The notes under the pieces were generated by a model. That model worked only from the letters and a program-made list of their open reading frames with translations. It was not told the DNA's origin and searched no databases. From Prunus persica (lineage: Eukaryota > Streptophyta > Magnoliopsida > Rosales > Rosaceae): a stretch of 64,000 nucleotides of DNA. Both the position numbers and the translations under genes were made by a program. Of the stretch, positions 36,401 through 46,290 are shown piece after piece (position 1 is the stretch's first letter; each line of letters starts with the position of its first letter). The DNA lies in contig NC_034015.1 of assembly GCF_000346465.2 (NCBI RefSeq), forward strand, positions 21,762,462 through 21,826,461. The letters are read 5' to 3'.

Positions 36401-37459
36401 TCCAAAACTTCATAGTGCGCTTAATTTTTGAAAGATGCAATTGGACTAACTGGAAATTTCAATGATGCAGAGCCTCAGTTATGAATTTTCAAAAGAACAA
36501 CTTAAATGTTCCAATTTGCTTTTGATTCTTAAGCAATGTTAACTGTTTCCATTTTCATTCATTCAGCAGAAATGACATTGACCAAAGAATGCCTTTTACT
36601 CGTTTTGTATTTTGTCTGGTGGCATCTATAATCAAATGAAGCTTTTGATATAATATCTGCCAGTTGTTTAGAGTATCAATTGACAAGAAATAGAAAGTGA
36701 ATGGAATTGATGCAGAGTGTTTAGAGAGCGTTATTGTTTATTATTGTTAATCATGACATATGAACCTCTCCCTTTGGTTGTAATTTGTCTCTTTGGTATT
36801 ATGTATCTGGGGATATGAATATTAAGCTATTCGTAGCTTTAAGTCAGAAAGTGTCTTTTCTCTACACAGTAATCTTGAGCTGCAGAATTGCCAGCAAAAT
36901 GGTTATCGACAGTTTCAAATGATGCAAATAATAGAGAATAATTGTTGGGTATGCTATGCATGCAGTTGCCTTTAGACTTAAAAAAGTTTGCATATTGCAT
37001 AAATCTCCGTTGCTTATCATGTGAGCTGTTGAAACCCCACTTGGGAACTACTACATGTATTCCTTTCCTTATGTTTTGATAATTGTATTTAAATTTTTTA
37101 GGAACTACTACAGATGCACTTCTGCTGGGTGTCCAGTCCGGAAGCACATTGAAACAGCCATAGATAACACAAGTGCTGTGATTATAACATACAAGGGGAT
37201 ACATGACCATGACATGCCTGTTCCAAAGAAACGACATGGCCCTCCGAGTGCTCCTCTTGTTGCTGCCGCTGCTCCTGCTTCCATGAACAATTTGCATATC
37301 AAGAAGACCGATACACACCAAAACCAGATTTCTTCAACCCAGTGGTCAGTGGACACCGGGGGAGAATTGACTGGTGAGGCCTTGGACCTTGGAGGCGAGA
37401 AGGCAATGGAATCAGCTCGAACTCTTTTGAGCATTGGATTTGAAATCAAGCCTTGCTGA
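33479..37459 (+). CDS. WRKY1: group I WRKY transcription factor (WRKY1/ZAP1-like)
   Basis: A nuclear DNA-binding factor recognising W-boxes. Exons 33479-33716, 33854-33903, 35168-35964, 36080-36238 and 37102-37459 join to 533 aa. It has two WRKY domains, the mark of group I. The N-terminal one is [11 protein letters not shown] at 222-232 with a C-X4-C-X22-H-X-H zinc site. The C-terminal one is [11 protein letters not shown] at 396-406 with C-X4-C-X23-H-X-H. The intron after PHPR inside the C-terminal domain is at the conserved WRKY position. The N-terminus is very acidic (residues 20-40 nearly all Glu/Asp). A 29-residue segment is tandemly duplicated before the first WRKY domain. The end, [15 protein letters not shown], resembles Arabidopsis WRKY1. 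Intron 3 is GC-AG. The ATG is 55 bp after a TATA box, implying a short leader. Confidence 0.95.
35231..35404 (+). repeat. 87-bp in-frame tandem duplication in the WRKY gene
   Basis: Two adjacent 87-bp units, 35231-35317 and 35318-35404, differ at only a handful of positions, concentrated at the 3' ends. They encode 29-residue repeats containing [18 protein letters not shown]. Confidence 0.9.
35965..36079 (+). other. GC-AG intron in the WRKY gene
   Basis: The exon ends CGAAG and the intron begins GCAAGT, the classic strong GC donor. The acceptor is CCAG. Using the nearby GT at 35969 instead shifts the frame and stops after about 20 codons, while the GC donor gives KRRVKKSN in frame. Confidence 0.85.
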
Positions 37460-38624
37460 AAGTTCCTTAGCTGGCCCAAGTACTGATAAAGACCATCATC
37501 GACGGGCCTTAGAAAAGCAAGCAGTGTATCTATATAAAATTTGATAAGTTATCACATTGGCAGGTTTGATTTTTTTTATTATTTTTTTTATTTTGTTGTG
37601 GGTCGCTTTCACCTTTCAGCTGTAGTCTTATAGTTCACAGTTGTGTAGATTTGGTATTTGTACACCTTTGCATATCTTGTGTTGAATAGGTTAATCGCAG
37701 TGAAACAGTATAGAAATGGGTGGCATTCTTTTCCTCCTGATGTTTGCAGTTATTTCTTTCAGATCAAGTAGATAAAGCAAAATTTAAATGGTCAATTTAC
37801 TTTGGTTAGAAAACTTGAATAGATTGGAGAGAAGTTTCTCTCTTCTGGAAAAGTTGGGATTGTGCTGTTGCTAACAGTACACAAGTCTCCAAGACAATCC
37901 ATCAGTCGTTATCTCAATTAACCCACCTGGCTGGATTGGACAAAATAAAATGCTTGAGGCAGAAGGCAGAAGGGTTTCCTAGGCAATAGTCAGCAATTAA
38001 ATTCACGCTTGAAAGAGTGGTGGCCCACATTTTTTGGTGAACTTGTTGAGGCAAGAGTGCAAACATGTCCATCAATCAACTAGCAGTTCCCCGTCGCCGG
38101 TCATATGGGGACAAAGACAGAGAGATATTGTGCTACACATCCTTCATTGTCAATTTGTCACCAAAATGACTCATCAGATGTAGAGTTGTAGCTTGCAGTT
38201 GTCCAGTCCAGCACATTGCTTAAGGCATACCATCTGGGATATCAACCGGCCCCACCCCACAATTGTCAGGCAAAAGCTAAACCTAGAATGAATCAGATAG
38301 AGAAGCATTGCAGTGTTTTTTCTTCTCTTCTTTTTAATGCCCAAATCTGGTTCTAAAGAGATTCTAATTACTAATATCTTAACTGTACAAAAAATTGTAT
38401 ATTAGTTTTTGAAAGGTCTCAAGACTAGAGAAGCCGCACCAACGGCACAATCACCAGTTTTCATTTTAATCCACTTCAGTAATCTACAGAGCGAGAATCC
38501 ATAATGCTTCAGAATTCATTAATTACACACAAAACCCTCTTCACTACTACCCAATACAAGAGTAGCTCTGAATCAGTCAATGTGGCAAACTGATGATTGA
38601 AACCGGCTGACCAAGGCATTTTCT
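37460..38624. other. convergent intergenic region between WRKY and glycosylase genes
   Basis: Contains the 3' untranslated sequences of the WRKY gene (plus) and the glycosylase gene (minus). A T-rich run occurs near 37570-37600. No coding exon, repeat or RNA gene is recognisable. Confidence 0.5.
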
Positions 38625-41600
38625 TTACAAGTCTGAGGAGAAACTCAATTCATCCATGGCAACAGATAAGTCCGATTCTATCCCATTTTCTGTTTTCTTT
38701 TCAGCCTCATCCTTGATTCCATACTCTTCCTTCCCTTCCGCTGCGTTTAGGCACTCCTGAAATCTGAAGCAACTAACGAGATGGTCATTAGTAATTCCAG
38801 CGACCTGCATGAAAGAATAAATAACAGTTGGCCCCACACTTCGAAATCCCCTTCTCATGAGGTCTTTGCTTATCACATCTGCTTTTGGAGTTTTTGCCGG
38901 AACCTGCCGAGGATACCGGAATCTGCTAACTATAGGCTTGTTATTCACAAAGCTCCAAATATACTTGTCAAATGATCCAAACTCTTCTATGACCTGGCAT
39001 CAGCAAAACCTGCAAAAAGTTAGTGGCAACGATAATCATAGCAATTAAAAAATGTGCAATCATGGATACAGTAAAAGGGTTATTGGATAGTGGTTAATGG
39101 TTGGAACTTATCAAGTCAAATACGTGATTCAGGATTAAGTAATGAAGCAAGCTGGCATGTTGAAGAAAGGGAATAATTAGGTTGCATGAGCAATTCTTGA
39201 GGTAAGATAGAAGGTCAGGCTGCTCTATGGATGATAGAATTACAATTTGCCCTATATGTGTGATACAAATTACAGAGAGGTGAGGACCACCATTCAACTA
39301 CTTTTTTCACCTAACCTACCTGATCAAATGATCACTAAGCACCCATTATATGCCATTTAATTGCTTGCACAAACAAGAGAAAACATGTGGTCCCCAGTTT
39401 ATTTGTGTAAAATTGAGTGAATGAGGCTATTTTGTTTGTAGAAAGTGATGCATAAAATAATTCCACTAGTACAATTATACTAACAACGTGCCACATTAGT
39501 TTTGGCTAAAATTAGGTATCATTGAAAAAGTACATTATACTGGATGCTTACATGCATATGGTTTCTTAGTACTTCCCATATATGAGCTAGTAGTAATTTA
39601 CTAAGTCTGCACATGTGTGCTTCTTCTGCTAGTCAATCTCATACAACTGGAGGAGGAAATGAACATTTACCTTGGTCATTTGACGTGCATTCTCAATAAT
39701 AGCACGCAACTTTAGTTCCGACAATAGGGAACTTGCATTGCTTCCGGGTGCTATTAGCTTCTTCTCATTCAACTTTGAGATGGCAACGGGATCAAAGTCT
39801 GCAAACACTTCCCTGCAAAAAGAAGCTTGTAAATTAATCACATAGAGTGGAAAGGCCATGCAACAGGGAAGGGGCCATCACTAAAAGGCCCCAACCTCTT
39901 TATACAGAACATAATTTAGGGTAAGTCGGTTACTATTTAAAAAAGAGAACCTTCACAGAAACAGTACCTAAAGATGTGCTTTTTGCTTAGAATGGCCGGC
40001 CATGAAAGTTCAGCCAAAGCACCAGATAAGACAAGAAGCTCAAACAGTTTCCTGTATGTGGTCAAGCAGATCAGGAAAATGACTGTTAAGTAGAGTTTTA
40101 CAAAGTAATCTTCATTTCAATCAACATAGATGCAAAAAGTGTTGCTATGACATACTTGTCATCATGTACTGGAAGCCCCCATTCTTCATCATGAAAAGCA
40201 GCATAACATGGATCTGCTTACAACATATCAATCTCGATCAGAATATAAATCTATGAAAGAAGAATATCAAGTCATGTAGAAAATTATATTTGGTTCAACT
40301 ATCCAAGATGTTTCTCTGGCTAAGATACATGTAGTTCTACTTCCACAAGACTTTGCATGGTTATAAGGCTAGCACCCATCAAAAGAAAGAAACCCCTCCA
40401 CCCTCTCCCTAAATGGAAATGAAAATCTTTCAAATTGTTGCCTTCTGGAGTTATATATCCGTTTTCTATCATCCATGACCCAAACAAGTGTGCAATAAAT
40501 TATTCATAACAAATTGACAATGAGACAAAATCAATATAATGGCGAAGGGCCGAGTGTAGAATTTCCTGCTTGGACATCTGAAGAACAGTGCATTTATACT
40601 CATTTGTTAACTTATACAACAGCTTTGAGGAGAGTAAGTTCTAATCCAATTAAGCCTTAAACATGACTAGTTCCATCAGCAGCGTATTTGAAATTGCCTG
40701 TTAAACCCTAATAAGAACCTTATTCTCCCTTAACTTGAAGCTCTTCACTCAAAGGTACAGAATTCTTTGATTTTGTTGGGGAAATATGAACTGCAATGCT
40801 ACTCATCTTGGTTTTGAACTGTCATTAACTTATGTCTTCATTGTCAAGTATATTATAGATTACGAGGGGCATGCGGTGTAAAAATTAATTTGCCTATACT
40901 CTGGTGAATTGTGAATTAAATCATGCCAGTCTACTGCTAGTCTGAAACGTGTCACAAGAAACGTGTCACAAGATAATCATATAACAATACCGGGAGGGGA
41001 ATATATTCTACAAATCTTTATGGTACTTATTACCGGCAAAGAATATATCATGAGAATAATTATACGAAAGGCACATTACTAACTAGAAAGAAATAACCAA
41101 TCGCTCCAGAAGCATATATTTTCACCAGGATCAAAGAAATAAGAACGAACCAGTATTAGGCGTCACCCAAGCACACCTCTTCTTAGACTGCGAACCATCA
41201 GGAGGAGAGTCCAATCCACCATCAGAAACAACACTTCTTGGCTTCGAAACATACTGCTTCCTCCTACTGCCTGCACTATTCGACCTAGTCAGCCTACCAG
41301 TAGATGCTCTACTATGAAACGAATCCGTAGAGGCATCCGATGAACATGAAGCATTTAGTGAAAAATTTGAGTGCAATAACTGCTCGTGCCGACGAAGCAC
41401 TGACGGAACACTGGGAGAATGCAGCTGAGGAGAGGTAGTTAGCATTGAAGATTGACGAGTTTTCTTCTCTTCAGCTGAGGCAACCTTCTCAGCCAATTTC
41501 TCAGCCTTTCTCAGTGGTTTTGAAACTGGTTTTCGTGCACTGAACGTCCCTGCCTTGTTCCCAGCAGGTCCAAGCACTGGCCTTGACTCTGAATCAGCCA

Positions 41601-41634
41601 CATTGATAGACCTTACTCTCGGAGCTCCTGACAT
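38625..41634 (-). CDS. DNA-3-methyladenine glycosylase I family (Tag-like) protein
   Basis: A HhH-superfamily base-excision repair glycosylase of the bacterial Tag type. Exons on the minus strand (41151-41634, 40156-40213, 39968-40051, 39671-39812, 38625-38993) join to 378 aa. An N-terminal tail of about 150 residues rich in Ser, Lys and Arg precedes the catalytic domain and may direct it to the nucleus or an organelle. The Tag zinc ligands are kept: C154 in RCAWV, H169 in AFHDEEW, and His and Cys in NDHLVSC. The Glu that contacts the base in E. coli Tag (in LEGQQAGLSW) is Ser here (LSGALAELSW). As I recall, plant homologues share this change. The start at 41634 gives MSGAPRVRSIN, as in plant relatives. 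The acidic C-terminal tail after the domain is about 50 residues. Substrate is not certain. Confidence 0.88.
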
Positions 41635-42906
41635 TAGTATCACTCCTTTGACTGAACACCAACTTCTCCAAGGATCTCAGCCTTTTTCCCCACTCAGAAT
41701 CAAAAGAAAAATAAAATACACACTTCGAATTCAACCAGAATATGGGTTTGCCCGAGCAGCTAATATGATCCAACAAACCCTCAAATCATCAAAAACCCAT
41801 CTAGAAAATTCAGTAAAACCCAGATTCTTCTTTTACTTTCAAAAGCTCAAACAACCAGGAAGACCCCCAGAGACCCAAAAGCATATGGATTTTACACTTC
41901 CACTATGCACATTCATTGACCTTGCTCTTCAAGTTCCCAAAACAGATCTCAACTTTGAGGGGAACTTTTCAACCACACGAGCCCCTCAAAGTTATACTCC
42001 TACCAACCCTTGGGTCCATTCACATTCAAAATTCACCAAGCCAATACTCAACCCCTTCGAAACACCGCCTTGCAGAAACCCCTAAAACCCCCATTTTTCC
42101 AATGCCCAGACTCTAACTTGCCCAAAACCCCTAAGAAAGTCAAGACCCACTCAGAATTCCACAGAAAATAAGTGAAAGAAAAATAGCTTAACCTTTAGGT
42201 ACCAAAAAACTAGGGCTTTACATACACAGCTCGACTAATTCCCCAAAAAAGATAAATGAGCTTTCAAAGCGCCTCGAAACCCAGAGATTCCCATTCTGCA
42301 CTTTCGTGGAAAACAGAGCGACTGAAAATATCTAAAAGAGAGAAAAGCAGAGGTTTTTCAAACGAACTGTGTCGTTCGCTCACTACAGCACATGGAAAGA
42401 GTAAAGCTGACACAAAGGAAATGAACTCTTTGCAATTCCCATACTTTTTCCGAGAAAAATGACCCGACGGAAAGTTTCCGAGAAAATGCGGGAAAGCGGG
42501 TTTTGTGAGAATTGAAGAGAAAATGGTTTCGATCTTAAGGAATTGAAATTTCTCTCCCTGAATTTGGACAGAGGGAGACAGAATGAGCAGAAGACAGAGA
42601 GAGAGTGAAAGGTTGTCCTGTTTTATTTATCGTGGGGTGACCTAGAGAGCCGGTGTGAAGTAACATTTTTACCGGCTGTAGCCCGGTTATTTTTGATTGC
42701 CTGCCGCGCTGCACACCAAAGTAGAACATTTCAGCTCTTGTGATTTGAAGAAAAAGATTATGAAATTAAACCATTTCTTATATTAAATAAAACACTTGAC
42801 ATTCAAAACGTTGAGTTTTGAGCTGGATGAAAATGAATTGTTATTCTACCTAAAACTAATATTGATTAGGCGGAAGCAGTAAGCAAGCAAAGCAATCATT
42901 GAATTT
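41635..42906 (-). promoter_or_regulatory. upstream and leader region of the glycosylase gene
   Basis: Presumed promoter and 5' untranslated sequence of the minus-strand glycosylase gene. The region 41640-42430 is relatively open on the plus strand, but the translation has no domain. A GA-rich tract lies near 42595-42615. No TATA box is obvious. Confidence 0.4.
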
Positions 42907-43102
42907 ATTTTTTATTTTTTATTTTTTGGCTAAATACTACGAGGTGTCCCACACTTGAAAGGTAGGATTAATTCCAGTTCGGATTCGGCTTATCCTTAGT
43001 CATAAAGTGCTTCTAATGGATTTCGAACCTTTGCCATTGAGGCACCAGGTAGATCTCCAACTGGAGGTGGCAGTTTGCCAACCGCACTACACATTGTGGT
43101 TA
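42907..43102 (-). mobile_element. tRNA-derived SINE, copy 2
   Basis: A minus-orientation SINE. Its 5' part (plus 43070-43085, read in reverse) contains TTGGCAAACTG, close to a pol III A-box. The reverse complement of 43018-43029 is GGTTCGAAATCC, close to the B-box consensus. The 3' end is an A/T-rich tail (plus 42907-42928). A 14-bp target-site duplication with one mismatch, CAATCATTGA(A/G)TTT, flanks it at 42893-42906 and 43103-43116. A related copy lies at 20027-20204. Confidence 0.8.
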
Positions 43103-43116
43103 CAATCATTGAGTTT

Positions 43117-43965
43117 TTAGCTGGATGAAAATGTATAGTCCACAATGCTATATGTGTGATATCACTTTCATATAGCATAACATTATTAGATGGGAATAAC
43201 AAACTTAGTACTATTCCCGTTGCAGCTAATTTTTCTCCAAATTCGGGTACATTTTACACAACAGGCTGAGGCTTTTACTGTTTAATCTGATCACATCAAT
43301 GGACCACTGCGACTCTTCTGGTAGCCTTTCATGTCTCATTTGGCATGCAAACGCACAAAGACAAAAAAGATCTTAATTACTGCACTCCCTTTGTCTCTTT
43401 GCCTTCCAAACGATCCCATCTCATATGCTAATATCGGGCACCTAGCTATGCCTCAGTTTAGTTACAAGCCTGCATTTCGTTGAGTCTCTTATCATTTTGA
43501 CGCCATTGATGGATTACCTTGGTCTGGAAGCATTGCTAGTTTAATACTTCAACCCAATATTTAATTTTTTTTTTTTTTAAAAAGCAACTTGGTTAGCATG
43601 CGATTCAATCCACAAATATGGACTCGTTTAATAATGTCCACCAGACGGAGATCATCAGATCAGCTTCAGCTCCTGTGAGAGCTGTTCCGATTGACTAAAC
43701 CTAAGGTGGTTACAACATAAATGTAGAAAACGAGAAACAACAATGACATGGGAGCGCATTAGAACCAAATGTAGTCTTCAAGATTGCGATAGAAATCCCA
43801 TGTGTTTCTCATCCAACATTCGCAAAAATAAAGCAAATAATCTCAGGATCTCAGTGTATTTATAATAAAGTGCCCTATGTTTTGGAATTTGACACTATCA
43901 AGAGCAACTAAACTGTCTTGACTTGAATCTTCTGGTGGCTTGTGAAGAACTGGAAAACCAACTGC
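43117..43965. other. intergenic DNA downstream of the PSMD9 gene
   Basis: AT-rich sequence with no recognisable gene; the part nearest 43966 is likely 3' untranslated sequence of the minus-strand PSMD9 gene. Poly-T/A runs occur near 43565-43582. Confidence 0.5.
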
Positions 43966-45877
43966 TCACAGGATCCGGAAATGGCAACTGCAAGTACCCA
44001 CATAAACCAGCAGTAAGTGACATAAAATACTATGCACTGTTAAAAGATGAAAAAGAACAAAAGAGGTGGGTTGAGCATGTGTTATTTTGATTAGCATGGG
44101 AAGCTTTAGGCTGGGGACAAAATGAAAACAGAATCTCAGACCATTTCTCACCAACCAAACTTGACAAACTATCTACCTTTTATATTTTTTTACCTTCATT
44201 CTTACCAAGAATATGATGGCATAAAGGTTTTCTATAATATCATTCTAGGTTGGATGTTAGATTCAGAAGAAAGATTAAGAGTAATTCAATGTAAGTTGAC
44301 GAATAATGTCAATTTACTGCAAAAAGCTATCAAATATGTATTCTGGGAAAAATCACGTTCTTCCTTCAAGCATATATCCATTGAAAGATGGACATCACAG
44401 AAGTTTAAACTTATCCCTGGTATCTTATGTCCCTCAAAGGCACTGTTAAGAAATTTTAACAAATGCCCTAACAAAGGAATTATAACAATTAGTTAATTCA
44501 TCAAAAAAGAAAAAGAAAAGAAATGAGTCATACCCCAGCAGACCCCTGCCTTCCCATGTTCTAGGTGTCACCGTTAAGTTGACTTGAGCACCTTGCCTTA
44601 CAAGTATTACAGGTATCCCATGGCCCTGATTAGTTTGCGCCTCAGAAGCAAGTCTCTGCAGCAAATTATCACCAATTTCCACATTGCCGAATTTAACAAT
44701 CTGATCTCCAAGCTGTAAACCATCTTCTCCTGCTGGCGATGCATCAGCTATCTCATCAACCAACACAAAGGGTACTCTCACAATCACGTCCACATCCATG
44801 GCATTGGTAGAATCACTATGAACATTAGTTGAGGATGCAGAAGCAACAACGTCGACAACTGATGCGCTTTGGGCATCTGACATCTCATCATTACCAGAAA
44901 AATTAGACAAAAATGCAGTTTTCACATATCTTGATACACAGTATAATCAATATTTAGCTACCAGCTCCAGCTTGTAATAATAAAATTTAATGCTAAACTT
45001 AAAAAATAAGAAATGTGTATGTATGCATCACTGAACGCCAATGAATCTCAAACTTCTCACCATGCACAGGGACCCACACAGATCCTCAATACATTTCAAA
45101 TCCGACAACAGATAAAACCATATACAATTTTTCCTTTCCTACCCGATTCTCCCAATAAATCTATAGGTATGATAATATGCATTGCAGGTTCCAACCACCT
45201 ACCTGAATCTCTGAGGGATGATGATTTAGGAGCAAGCCTTGCTGAGTGCAGAACTTGTATATTTTCGTTCAGTTTCTCTGTAATCTCTTTGTGATCATTT
45301 CGCAATTCTACAATTACAATAAAGACCACAAATAAAAATATGAGTATGAATTGGACAACTACTAACAAATACCCACATCAGCACCATTAGAAGCAGTAAA
45401 CAAAGCTCCACAATCAATACACAACTGAAACTGAGCAAGGGTATGCAAAGCTCCACAATCTCAGTTTGTACCAAAATTCGCAGTGAAAGAATGCATTATT
45501 TATTGCGAATAATTTAATAAATGTAACTCAAAGCAAATACACGACTAAAATATTCTAGTATACCAGCAAGACGACGCCTTTCCGCTCGCACGGTTGGGAT
45601 GTCAATATCGTGACGGGGAAAACCCTACAGATTAGAAGAAGAAAAGGAAACACCAAAAACCCTAAATCCCCAATTTTATTGATTAAAATAATGCCATATT
45701 AAAAAAGGAAAATAATAATATATAAAAAAGGTCGACCTCGGAGTCAAGGAGGTTGCCGGAGATTCCAGGGCCACCGGGTTGCGTAAGACTCTCGATGACG
45801 GCATTCATCTCCGCCTCTAGAGCACTCCTCTTCTCCATCAGACCCATCGACTCCGCTTTCAGATTCGTCCCCACCAT
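43966..45877 (-). CDS. PSMD9: 26S proteasome assembly chaperone (PSMD9/Nas2)
   Basis: PSMD9 (yeast Nas2, p27) is a chaperone that binds the Rpt ATPase ring while the proteasome regulatory particle is built. Minus-strand exons 45737-45877, 45564-45624, 45203-45307, 44534-44876 and 43966-43987 join in frame to 223 aa, equal to the human length. The N-terminal part (about 1-95) is helical and coiled-coil-like, with MEKRSALEAEMNAVIESL. A PDZ-like domain follows at about 125-205, with DEIADASPAGEDGLQLGDQI. The C-terminus GRGLLGCHFRIL is highly characteristic and is completed by a final 22-nt coding exon. The exon 4 acceptor is the least certain junction; another AG nearby would break the frame. 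Its ATG is 413 bp from that of the divergent aminopeptidase gene. Confidence 0.92.
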
Positions 45878-46290
45878 TTTTCTTCTTTTTCTTTTCTTTT
45901 CAGTATTTTGGGTAATTTTACGAACGCCGCCTTCTTTCTTCTGTTCTCACTAGTCACTACTGATACGAGACTGGAGGAGAGAGAAACCAGAAAGCAAAGC
46001 GATGCGGTTAAGGGTCGTTTGGGCGTAAAATCAAAGTACGGTGCACGTGAAGCGCACGTGCATCATTCTGGACTATTACAAGATGAGGATTGGGCTGGAG
46101 GTTGGATAAACCCCATGGGCTTCGGGTAGGCTCATTGGACTCGGTGAACTATCTGAACCCAAATAATAAACTAAATAAATAAAGAAAATACCCTAAAAGT
46201 AAAAAAATAAAATTTAAAAACGTTGGCCCTGACTATTATTATCTAGACGCTGGCTCAATATAAATACGCAGGACTCGCACCACTGGAAAA
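45878..46290. promoter_or_regulatory. bidirectional promoter between PSMD9 and leucine aminopeptidase
   Basis: The 413 bp between the two start codons must serve both divergent genes. It contains two CACGTG G-boxes (46044-46049 and 46055-46060, one helical turn apart) and two TGGGCT site II-type elements (46091-46096 and 46116-46121), common in promoters of plant housekeeping genes. A TATAAAT at 46259-46265 faces the aminopeptidase gene. Confidence 0.65.

Noticed and set aside
41555..42085. 176-codon plus-strand frame over the glycosylase 5' end
   Set aside because: It begins antisense to the glycosylase first exon, and its translation has no family resemblance; the minus-strand protein is clearly real.
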